From CAZQHK01 sp964593455 (GTDB lineage Bacteria; Muiribacteriota; CAYSPT01), in the NCBI GenBank assembly GCA_964593455.1, contig CAZQHK010000061.1:1-12928 (forward strand): a stretch of DNA of 12,928 nucleotides, written 5' to 3'. Positions 6,871 to 12,928 of this stretch are shown one piece after another. The notes under the pieces were generated by a model, which saw nothing but the letters and a program-made list of their open reading frames with translations, searched no databases and was not told where the DNA came from. Position numbers and translations under genes: made by a program. The stretch's first letter is position 1. Each line of letters starts with the position of its first letter.

Positions 6871-8952
6871 ATGGCTACGATAATACAACTGTCTTCAGGC
6901 AACAGCAGCGCCGATAACCTCATCCCGATGGAGATCGAGCGGTCACTCTATATCGGGCGAGGGCTGGAGAACGATATGGTTATCCCGTCTTCGCGTATCT
7001 CCCGAAGACACGCCAAGATACATAGGGATGGTTCACAGTACATCATTTTTGATCTTAAAAGCGGTAACGGGACTTTCGTTAACGAGGCGAAAATCCAGGA
7101 ACAGGTCTTGCAACACAACGATATAATCACCGTGGGCGCCATCAAGCTCCGGTTCACCGACGAAGCGGAAGACGAACTGGACCAGGACACCTGGATAGCC
7201 AACAAGTTTGGCACCTTCCTGCACCGTTTTCTAAAACGCGAGAAATCCATGTCGGCTTTCTTGAAGTCCATCCAGACAGTGAGAAAAGGTGTGGAAGCTA
7301 TCGAGAGAAGACTCTCTCCCGATCACCAGCCCCAGCAGGACACCAGCCATCTCAAAAAAGAACTCCAGGTATTTATCGAGGAACTGAGAAAGATCTGTGA
7401 GATAGCGGACAAACTGAACACCCTGCAACGGTCCCAGAACATCGTCATAGAGATAGCCAACCTCATCTCCCCGATCCTGGACGTGGACCGGCTGCTCCGT
7501 ATATCGCTGGACGTGATGATTAAGGTGCTGGACGCCGAACGAGGGTATATTCTTATCGACGAAAACGGTAAACTGGTGCCCCGGGTGGCCCGCAAAGCTC
7601 GGGCCGATATCGGCGACATGGAACTCGATTCCATCAGTTGGAGCCTGGTCAATGACGCCGCCGAATCGGGTCGCACCATCCTCATCGTCGACACCAGCCA
7701 GGGAGAGGGTGTCGACAGCCGGTTTTCCATCATCGCTCACAATATCAAGTCCATCCTTTGCGCTCCGTTCACCGGCAAAGAGCAGTTGAAAGGCGTCGTC
7801 TACCTGGACCGCCGCCAAGGCCTGGCCGCGTTCAAGGACAACGATAAACAGATGATCCGCACGATCGCCAACCAGATGGCTATTACCATCGAGAATGCCC
7901 AATTCTACGCCGATTTTCTTGAAGCCAACCGGGCCATGCAGCAGAAGATGTCGGAGATGACCGCGCTGCACAAGGTGAGCGAGACCATCAACGACTTCGC
8001 CAACCTGGACAGCGTCCTGCAACGGGTCCTTGACATCGCCATTGATGTCATCGGCGCCGAACGGGGCTCGCTGATGCTCTTCGACCCGTCTCTCGAGAAA
8101 CTGGTAGTGGAAGTGGCCCGGGGCATCCCGGGCGAGATGAAAAAACGGGTCATGCTGGATATCGGCGAAGGTATTGCCGGGAAGGTATTTGAAACCGGCC
8201 GGGAGATCATCACCTCCGAGGGCAGCGGTGACTCGCGGTTCAAAATGATGTTTGCCGACGAAGAACAGATCCGGTCTTTAGCCTGCGTGCCACTCAGGAT
8301 GCAGGACAAGAATATCGGCGTCATCAACATGATCAACCGGAAGGAAGGGACCGAGTTCGACCAGTCTTCCATCGAGCTTCTGAAAACCATCGCCCGGCAT
8401 GCCGCCTCGGTTATCGAAAACGCCCGGCTGTACAAACTGGCTACCGTGGACGGGCTCACACAGCTTTATGTACGCCGTTATTTCGAAGTCAGGCTGGTGG
8501 AGGAGCTGCACCGGTCGCGCCGCTACAACAACGTGGTCTCCCTGGCCATGCTCGATATCGACCATTTCAAAAACGTCAACGACACCTACGGCCATCAGGT
8601 GGGCGATTTCGTCCTCAAAGAAGTGGCCCGGATAGTAAAGTCAGAGATCAGGGTGATCGATCTTCCCGCCCGGTACGGCGGTGAGGAGTTTGTGATCATC
8701 CTGCCCGAGACCGGTGTGGACGGTTCGTTCACTTTCGCGGAGCGCTTGCGAAAACATATCGAGGATACTGTCTTCAAGACCGGTGAGAACGATCTCACGG
8801 TGAACGTCAGCCTGGGCTGCGCCACCTTCCCGAGCGACCAGGCCGGCGATATGGAAGAACTCATCAAGCAGGCGGACACCGCCCTCTACCACGCCAAAGA
8901 AAACGGCCGGAACAAAGTTTCTCTCTACCGGGACATCAAGCAGGAGAGCTGA
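6871..8952 (+). CDS. FHA-GAF-GAF-GGDEF diguanylate cyclase
   Basis: It is predicted to make cyclic-di-GMP from two GTP in the cytoplasm; no membrane segment or signal peptide is visible. From ATG 6871 (693 residues), an FHA phosphothreonine-binding domain spans about 5-98, with GRG (29-31), SSRISRRHA (40-48) and SGNGTFVN (64-71). A helical linker follows to about 185. GAF1 is at about 190-342 and GAF2 at about 365-517, each with the AERG motif common in GAF domains. The GGDEF domain spans about 520-680, with metal-binding LDIDHFKNVND (561-571), the active site GGEEF (603-607) and an RVID inhibitory I-site (594-597), so it looks catalytically competent and feedback-inhibited. I prefer the ATG at 6871 over the one at 6844 because FHA proteins often begin MATIIQL-like directly before the first strand; neither has a clear ribosome site. 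The 3' end overlaps the converging dehydrogenase by 17 bases. Confidence 0.93.
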   Translation: MATIIQLSSGNSSADNLIPMEIERSLYIGRGLENDMVIPSSRISRRHAKIHRDGSQYIIFDLKSGNGTFVNEAKIQEQVLQHNDIITVGAIKLRFTDEAEDELDQDTWIANKFGTFLHRFLKREKSMSAFLKSIQTVRKGVEAIERRLSPDHQPQQDTSHLKKELQVFIEELRKICEIADKLNTLQRSQNIVIEIANLISPILDVDRLLRISLDVMIKVLDAERGYILIDENGKLVPRVARKARADIGDMELDSISWSLVNDAAESGRTILIVDTSQGEGVDSRFSIIAHNIKSILCAPFTGKEQLKGVVYLDRRQGLAAFKDNDKQMIRTIANQMAITIENAQFYADFLEANRAMQQKMSEMTALHKVSETINDFANLDSVLQRVLDIAIDVIGAERGSLMLFDPSLEKLVVEVARGIPGEMKKRVMLDIGEGIAGKVFETGREIITSEGSGDSRFKMMFADEEQIRSLACVPLRMQDKNIGVINMINRKEGTEFDQSSIELLKTIARHAASVIENARLYKLATVDGLTQLYVRRYFEVRLVEELHRSRRYNNVVSLAMLDIDHFKNVNDTYGHQVGDFVLKEVARIVKSEIRVIDLPARYGGEEFVIILPETGVDGSFTFAERLRKHIEDTVFKTGENDLTVNVSLGCATFPSDQAGDMEELIKQADTALYHAKENGRNKVSLYRDIKQES

Positions 8953-9973
8953 TTTTCAACACTTTCGCGCCCCTGATTTTTCTGTTTTTAAGTTCTACGA
9001 GCGCCCGGTTCGCCTCTTTTAGCGGGAACTCCTGCACCTCGGGTTTTATGGGGATCTCTGCCGCCAATTTTAAAAAATCGGTCACGTCCCGCCGGGTCAC
9101 GTTGGCCACGCTCTTGATCTCTTTCTCCATCCAGAGATGCTCCGGGTAATCGAGTTTCAGGAGATACTCTTTATCCACGGCTTCCTTGCGGATGGCGTTG
9201 ATTACCAGCCGCCCGCCGGGTAGCAGTTTCTGTAAAGCTTCCACCACCGGTTTCCAGACCGGTGTCGTATCGATCACGGTATGAAGTTTCTCGGGAGAGC
9301 GATCTTCCGTACATCCGGCCCAAACCGCGCCCAGTTCCCGGGCAAACTCACGCTCCTCGCGGCTGCGGGCAAACACGTACACACCGGTATCGGGAAACCG
9401 GTGCCGGACCATCTTCAAGACCAGGTGTCCGGAAGCGCCAAACCCGGTTAAACCAAGCTTCTGCCCGTTTACCAGGCCTGTCAGGTGAAGTGAACGGTAC
9501 CCGATAGCGCCGGCGCAGAGAAGCGGCGCCGCTTCTGAATCGGTGAAAACAGCGGGGATAGGATAGGCGAAGCGCTCCGGGACCGTCATGTACTCGGCAT
9601 AGCCGCCGGGAGCGTCCCGTCCCGTAGCTTTAAAGCGAGAGCACAGGTTTTCGCGGCCTTCACGGCAAAATCCGCACTCATCGCACGAAGAGTAAATCCA
9701 ACCGACACCGAGGCGGTCGCCGACCCGGTGACGGCTGCTTCCCGCACCGGTTTTAACCACTCGCCCCACCACCTGGTGACCTAGGATCATGGGCAATACC
9801 GGCGGCGGCGTGCGGCCCTCTATCTCGTCAAGCTCGGTGTGACACACACCGCACGTCAGGACCTGAAGCAAGACCTCTCGTTCTCCCGGTTCGGGTACGG
9901 GCACATCACAAAGCTCAAGCGGCATCTCGTTTTTAAGCAGGCTGCACACTTCAGGCAGCACCATGGCTTTCAT
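8936..9973 (-). CDS. Zinc-dependent alcohol dehydrogenase family protein
   Basis: This is a medium-chain dehydrogenase/reductase of 345 residues that should interconvert an alcohol and an aldehyde with NAD(P). The catalytic zinc ligands are Cys44 (CGVCHTEL, 41-48), His66 (GHQ) and Cys153 (PLLCAG). The structural zinc is bound by Cys97, Cys100, Cys103 and Cys111 (CDECGFCREGRENLC). The nucleotide-binding loop is GFGASG (177-182). The order and the DAPGGYAEY segment (120-128) fit the bacterial zinc-binding alcohol dehydrogenase subfamily 2 type. The residue after His66 is Gln where Glu is usual. GAGGGG lies 12 bases before the ATG. The 3' end overlaps the GGDEF gene tail to tail, and nothing around it indicates the substrate. 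Confidence 0.92.
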   Translation of the reverse strand: MKAMVLPEVCSLLKNEMPLELCDVPVPEPGEREVLLQVLTCGVCHTELDEIEGRTPPPVLPMILGHQVVGRVVKTGAGSSRHRVGDRLGVGWIYSSCDECGFCREGRENLCSRFKATGRDAPGGYAEYMTVPERFAYPIPAVFTDSEAAPLLCAGAIGYRSLHLTGLVNGQKLGLTGFGASGHLVLKMVRHRFPDTGVYVFARSREEREFARELGAVWAGCTEDRSPEKLHTVIDTTPVWKPVVEALQKLLPGGRLVINAIRKEAVDKEYLLKLDYPEHLWMEKEIKSVANVTRRDVTDFLKLAAEIPIKPEVQEFPLKEANRALVELKNRKIRGAKVLKISSPA

Positions 9974-10033
9974 ACCAATGCAAGTCCCCTCAGAATTCGT
10001 GCTCTAAACAAGAGTGCTAGTAAAATATGCGGG

Positions 10034-10315
10034 TTAAGGCCGATTATTCATCGTCTCGAAAGGTATATCAAACTGTTCGCGCCGTTTATCACCGCCGACG
10101 GCCTTTACCCGGCCCGTCATGGTATCGATGACGTAGGCGGTCCCGTACCCTTCACCACCGACCGCCAACTGGTAACGGCCGACTATTTCATTGGCAACCG
10201 GCTTTTCAACCACCGGTTCTTCTTTCGGTTCGAGGTTATCGGCCCCCATCAAAACGATGATCCCGAAAGCCACGGCCATCCCCATAAGAAAAACTTTCGT
10301 TTTCGCCCACTTCAT
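10034..10315 (-). CDS. Small membrane-anchored protein of unknown function
   Basis: I do not recognise a family. The 93-residue product starts MKWAKTKVFLMGMAVAFGII, with a single hydrophobic segment at about 6-24 that is either an uncleaved signal anchor or a signal peptide. An acidic proline-containing stretch follows (29-40). The short domain at about 45-75, with VGRYQLAVGGEGYG and YVIDTMTGRVKAV, reads like one strand pair of a beta-propeller blade or a small beta-sheet. The start is well supported: GGAGGTGATC (10318-10327 on the minus strand) is fully complementary to the 16S rRNA tail. It follows its own predicted promoter and lies upstream of the dehydrogenase on the same strand with a 60-base gap, so the two could be co-transcribed. 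Confidence 0.75.
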   Translation of the reverse strand: MKWAKTKVFLMGMAVAFGIIVLMGADNLEPKEEPVVEKPVANEIVGRYQLAVGGEGYGTAYVIDTMTGRVKAVGGDKRREQFDIPFETMNNRP

Positions 10316-10373
10316 GCGATCACCTCCCCATCTTCAGTTCTGTCATCTCACAAATTCTTTGCCCGGTTAATCC

Positions 10374-10406
10374 GTAAACTGCAGCAGAATGTCTACCGCA
10401 GTTTAC
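10374..10406. repeat. Inverted repeat, 9-bp arms, 15-base loop
   Basis: GTAAACTGC (10374-10382) and GCAGTTTAC (10398-10406) are perfect inverted copies. There is no T-run on either side, so it is not a typical terminator. It lies just downstream of a leftward TATAAT and upstream of the small membrane-protein gene. It could therefore be an operator or a 5'-terminal mRNA hairpin. Confidence 0.6.
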
Positions 10407-10412
10407 AGGTTT

Positions 10413-10442
10413 ATTATACACATCAACGGGAAGCGGGCGCAA
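10413..10442 (-). promoter_or_regulatory. Possible sigma-70 promoter for the small membrane-protein gene
   Basis: On the minus strand, TTGCGC (10437-10442) is followed after 18 bases by a perfect TATAAT (10413-10418). The -35 match is weak and the -10 is strong. Transcription would start near 10406, at the edge of the inverted repeat, and leave a leader of about 90 bases before the ATG at 10315. Confidence 0.45.
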
Positions 10443-10647
10443 AAGCGCTTGACCATGAGCTTACTTTTGCTACCCGGTCCCGGTATGGTATCGGCCGCCG
10501 GGATGGTTACCGGGTCGGGATAATCGTAGCTCTCGAAACCCGGGTGCACGAACCACCACCACCGCCACATCCATATATGGTTACCAGGACCCCAACAGCC
10601 ACCAGAAGTATATAGAATTAATTCGCTATGCTTTAGGAAAAAGTTCC

Positions 10648-10677
10648 TTGACCAATACCTCACCCATAAGATACGAT
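10648..10677 (+). promoter_or_regulatory. Possible sigma-70 promoter for the TolC-adaptor operon
   Basis: TTGACC (10648-10653) and TACGAT (10672-10677) are separated by 18 bases, matching the consensus at five of six and four of six positions. The -10 lies inside the first unit of the 22-bp tandem repeat. The start codon follows 58 bases later. Confidence 0.42.
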
Positions 10678-10700
10678 TACCTTACCCATAAGATACGATT
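10657..10700 (+). repeat. Tandem 22-bp direct repeat upstream of TolC-type gene
   Basis: Two adjacent 22-bp units (10657-10678 and 10679-10700) differ at one base only, the fifth (C versus T). Each contains ACCCATAAGATACGATT. The spacing is two helical turns. The first unit carries the predicted -10, and the second ends 34 bases before the ATG. It could be a pair of regulator sites on one face of the DNA or a recent slippage duplication. Confidence 0.8.
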
Positions 10701-10734
10701 TAAATGTAAATATGCTATTGAATGGGAAAGTTAA

Positions 10735-12642
10735 ATGCACAAATCAATGAGAACTACTTTACTTGCTTCAACGCTTAAGCGGGGAAACCACCGTCTTTCC
10801 GGAGTACTAACTTTCAACCTCCTGGGCTTGTTGCTGCTCTTTTTGTCCAGCCACATGATTTTCGCCCAAGAACTCGACCAGACAAACGTGAAGACGAGCG
10901 AAGAGTCCTTCGACATGTGGGATGCGATAAATGCTATACGAGCCCGGGTAGTCCAGCGGCAGGGCGAGGCGCCACCCGTGGAAGCGCCCGTTGTTGAAGC
11001 GACAGAGGAAGAGACACCGGCCGTAGAAGAGGAGGTTGCGGCTGAAACTACTGCCAGAAAATCAACCATACGGGAGAGGGTCAAAACAATCTGGAGAAGA
11101 TTCAGGGGCCAGCCAGAACCCTCCGTCCCGGTACCCGCTAAAAGGAGACCGATTCCGCTCCCCAGGGTCAGACGGGCCAGGACCGGTGAAATCCGCCCGG
11201 ACCCATCCGGTCTGGTAGAACTCAAACTGATCGATTTTATCGCCCTGGTTCGGGAGAAAAACAACCGGATAATCTACCAGCGTTATGAATGGCAGATCTC
11301 CTCGGAAGCGGTTAAACGGGAGCGCTCTATCTTCGAGCCTGAGCTGGCGGCCTCCTTCCAGGTGGAAAAAAATGATGTTCCAAACACCACCCAGGAGTCC
11401 ATGAGCCTGGGATTCATAAGCAATTTCAGGGAACAAAACAAGCGTTACAACACCAGCTTGACCTGGCTTGAGCCTTCGGGCGGCCGCATCGGTCTCGAGT
11501 ATCGGCTGAGCGATCTCAGGAACAACCTGCAGGCCCAGGTCATCGACCGTGAATGGAAAGACTTTCTCGGTGTAACGTACACCCACCCGTTATTGAAGAA
11601 CAGAGGCGTGGGGATAACGAAAGCCAAAATCAACATCGCCATCAAGGACCGGGAGATGAAGTTCCAGGCCTACCGCCAGGAGATGATGAAGATAGTGGCA
11701 GTATCGGCCTCTGCCTACTACGAGCTTTACATGGCCCAGGACAAAGTAAAGATGCGGCAGGAATCCGTCCGGATAGCAGAGAAGGTATTGAACACCAATC
11801 ATGAGTGGGTCAAAGCCGGTCGAATGCCTAAAACAGAGATACTGGAGGCGGAAGCCGGTCTCGACATACGTAAATCACTGCAAAGCCAGGCCAAACAGGA
11901 CCTGGTAGTAGCCATGAACACCGTGCGCAGCCTTCTTCTTGCATCAGTCACTGAAGCCACAACCACGTTTGTTGCCTCCGATAAGCTCACGATTGACGAG
12001 GAAAACCTCGATTTTGACGAGAGTCTCCGGTTGGCTTTTAAACTCAGGCCGGAGTACCTGTCGAGCATCAGGAAGACGGAGCAGGAGAACATCCGCCTGG
12101 CTTTTGCCAATAACCAGCGGCGGCCGCAGCTTGACCTGAAAGCCAGCTACGGATTTAACGGACTCGATGTCGATGCCCGCGACACGGCGTACAACATCTA
12201 TGATGTCGCGGACAATTTCGTGGCTTCCACCATCGGAATTGAATACCGTATGCCGCTAGGTAAACGCAAGAGCACAAGCGAGTTTCAGGCGGCCCGGCAC
12301 CGCAAGGAGCAGGCCCTGCTGGAACTCAAGGCCGCGGAAGTGCTGCTGGTCAACAACGTGGATACGGAGTTCAAGAACGTTCAAAGTGCCAGAGAGCAGC
12401 TGCTGCATTACGGGAAAGCGGTAGATACCAAGGAACGGCTGCTCGAGGTGGAGTTCAGGCGATTTAACGCAGGCAACAGCAACAGCAGGCTCCTCCTGAG
12501 GCGGGAAAACGATCTCAACCAGGCACGGGAAGAGAATTTAAAAGCCCTGGTTAACTACAAGCGGGCCATCGTCAAGCTCGAAATGGCGGAAGGCGCTCTG
12601 CTGCAAAAGTTCAACAGCGAAGTGATGGAGACGGAAGAATGA
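10735..12642 (+). CDS. TolC-type outer membrane efflux protein
   Basis: This is the outer-membrane channel of a tripartite exporter. The 635-residue product has an N-terminal signal peptide with a hydrophobic core at about 23-39 and a likely cleavage after IFAQ (42-45). A segment without OEP character follows: Glu/Pro/Val-rich at about 78-104, then Arg/Lys/Pro-rich at about 108-150. The outer membrane efflux domain begins near 160 and contains the long helices and beta-hairpins typical of the family, including WLEPSGGRIGLEYRLS at about 244-259, a repeat half near 440-620 and IEYRMPLGKRKS near 502-513. Typical family members are about 420-500 residues, so the excess lies in the N-terminal insert. 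The ribosome site is weak (GGGAAAG); an in-frame ATG at 10747 is an alternative start. The stop overlaps the adaptor ATG by four bases. Confidence 0.9.
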   Translation: MHKSMRTTLLASTLKRGNHRLSGVLTFNLLGLLLLFLSSHMIFAQELDQTNVKTSEESFDMWDAINAIRARVVQRQGEAPPVEAPVVEATEEETPAVEEEVAAETTARKSTIRERVKTIWRRFRGQPEPSVPVPAKRRPIPLPRVRRARTGEIRPDPSGLVELKLIDFIALVREKNNRIIYQRYEWQISSEAVKRERSIFEPELAASFQVEKNDVPNTTQESMSLGFISNFREQNKRYNTSLTWLEPSGGRIGLEYRLSDLRNNLQAQVIDREWKDFLGVTYTHPLLKNRGVGITKAKINIAIKDREMKFQAYRQEMMKIVAVSASAYYELYMAQDKVKMRQESVRIAEKVLNTNHEWVKAGRMPKTEILEAEAGLDIRKSLQSQAKQDLVVAMNTVRSLLLASVTEATTTFVASDKLTIDEENLDFDESLRLAFKLRPEYLSSIRKTEQENIRLAFANNQRRPQLDLKASYGFNGLDVDARDTAYNIYDVADNFVASTIGIEYRMPLGKRKSTSEFQAARHRKEQALLELKAAEVLLVNNVDTEFKNVQSAREQLLHYGKAVDTKERLLEVEFRRFNAGNSNSRLLLRRENDLNQAREENLKALVNYKRAIVKLEMAEGALLQKFNSEVMETEE

Positions 12643-12911
12643 ATTTTCGCTGCCCGGCCCTGCTGATTGGCATCGCGGCACTCGCTCTTTCCATCTGCCA
12701 AGAATCGCCGGGTTTCGGGCAGGAACGGCTGGCCGTCACGGGCATAACACAGTCCATCAGCGATGTGCTGTTAAGCGTGTCGGTGGCGGGCAGAATAGCG
12801 AAGATCAACTATAAAGAGGGGGACCGGGTCGAACAAGGAATTTCCATTCTCAACCTGGACAAAGAAGACGCGGTGACCTGCCCCCAATCATTGTACCACT
12901 TCCAAAGTTAG
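12639..12911 (+). CDS. HlyD/RND-type periplasmic adaptor, truncated by IS insertion
   Basis: The adaptor of a tripartite exporter bridges the inner-membrane pump and the TolC-type channel. The ATG overlaps the upstream stop (ATGA), so translation is probably coupled. Residues 1-27 form a signal peptide (MNFRCPALLIGIAALALSIC, then SPGFGQ). Residues about 45-78 are the first half of the biotinyl-lipoyl-like domain, with VAGRIAKINYKEGDRVEQG (48-66) and ILNLDKED (69-77 region). Native sequence ends after codon 78 at 12872. From 12874 the IS tip takes over, adding VTCPQSLYHFQS before a TAG at 12909. Adaptors normally have over 300 residues, so this product lacks the hairpin, barrel and membrane-proximal domains and should be inactive. 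Whether the remainder follows the IS cannot be seen. Confidence 0.85.
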   Translation: MNFRCPALLIGIAALALSICQESPGFGQERLAVTGITQSISDVLLSVSVAGRIAKINYKEGDRVEQGISILNLDKEDAVTCPQSLYHFQS

Positions 12912-12928
12912 TGTTACAGGTTCCAAAA
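12874..12928. mobile_element. Insertion sequence tip, right contig end (partial)
   Basis: The tip starts at 12874 with TGACCTGCCCCC and runs off the window. Bases 12874-12925 match 1-52 in reverse complement without a mismatch. It interrupts the adaptor gene that begins at 12639. Exactly 55 bases of the element are present. That is what a de Bruijn assembly with k of about 55 would leave where a multi-copy repeat branches, so the contig probably ends because the IS is repeated in the genome (inference). Confidence 0.78.

Larger units (their letters stand above)
10316..10734. other. Divergent intergenic region
   Basis: This 419-base region separates the leftward small membrane-protein gene from the rightward TolC-type gene. 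It holds the inverted repeat, the leftward promoter, the rightward promoter and the 22-bp tandem repeat listed separately. The middle part (about 10443-10640) shows nothing I can name. A Trp-rich minus-strand frame there (about 10403-10663) lacks a ribosome site and family resemblance. Confidence 0.45.

Noticed and set aside
7231..8022. Minus-strand open frame of 263 codons
   Set aside because: It is antisense to the GAF domains of the GGDEF protein, with no family motif and no ribosome site.
9839..10615. Plus-strand open frame of 258 codons
   Set aside because: It runs through the start of the dehydrogenase, the small membrane gene and the intergenic region. Those minus-strand genes have motifs or strong ribosome sites, and this frame has neither.
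10403..10663. Minus-strand frame of 86 codons with a Trp-rich stretch
   Set aside because: It has no ribosome site, spans the predicted leftward promoter, and resembles no family. It could be a remnant, but I cannot support it as a gene.
1..12928. Ends as terminal inverted repeats of a linear plasmid, phage or 12.9-kb transposon
   Set aside because: The TG tips face outward at 52 and 12874 and interrupt a gene exactly there, so the repeats belong to elements outside the window. No replication or transposition gene lies inside. A circular molecule is excluded because the ends match only in inverted orientation.

Overview
The window is a bacterial chromosomal segment, probably one metagenomic contig. 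Most of it (about 2271-12873) is above half GC and carries signalling genes and the start of an efflux operon. By eye, 1 to about 1900 is only about one third GC. The outer-membrane TolC-type protein, the envelope adaptor and the LpxD-like enzyme point to a diderm bacterium. The set of CHASE2-SpoIIE phosphatase, STAS protein, primary-type sigma factor and FHA/GAF/GGDEF protein would fit a deep-branching diderm candidate phylum, but I cannot name the taxon from sequence alone.

Both ends stop inside the same insertion sequence tip. Bases 1-52 are the exact reverse complement of 12874-12925. The tip begins TGACCTGCCCCC and points out of the window on both sides, so the window is host DNA lying between two IS copies. 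On the right the tip cuts an HlyD-type adaptor gene after codon 78. On the left it replaces the 5' part of a small membrane-protein gene and supplies an ATG that is in frame with it.

Layout. 1-532: IS tip and the 3' part of a membrane-protein gene. 563-1861: an LpxD-like sugar N-acyltransferase fused at its C-terminus to a complete acyl carrier protein, which is the most unusual object here. 1862-2270: a non-coding GC transition with a possible old IS end. 2271-5216 (minus): CHASE2 sensor with a SpoIIE/PP2C phosphatase. 5472-5801: STAS anti-anti-sigma protein. 5812-6708 (minus): sigma-70 factor of groups 1/2. 6871-8952: FHA-GAF-GAF-GGDEF diguanylate cyclase. 8936-9973 (minus): zinc-dependent alcohol dehydrogenase. 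10034-10315 (minus): small membrane-anchored protein. 10316-10734: divergent regulatory region with a palindrome and a 22-bp tandem repeat. 10735-12642 and 12639-12873: TolC-type outer membrane protein translationally coupled to the broken adaptor.

How they work together (inference). The phosphatase would dephosphorylate the neighbouring STAS protein at Ser54 in a partner-switching circuit; no anti-sigma kinase is encoded here. The GGDEF protein would make cyclic-di-GMP in response to FHA/GAF inputs. The TolC/adaptor pair is the start of a tripartite exporter that this IS insertion has probably disabled. In the AT-rich part, the LpxD-ACP protein suggests an acyltransferase that carries its own acyl donor, in what looks like horizontally acquired DNA.
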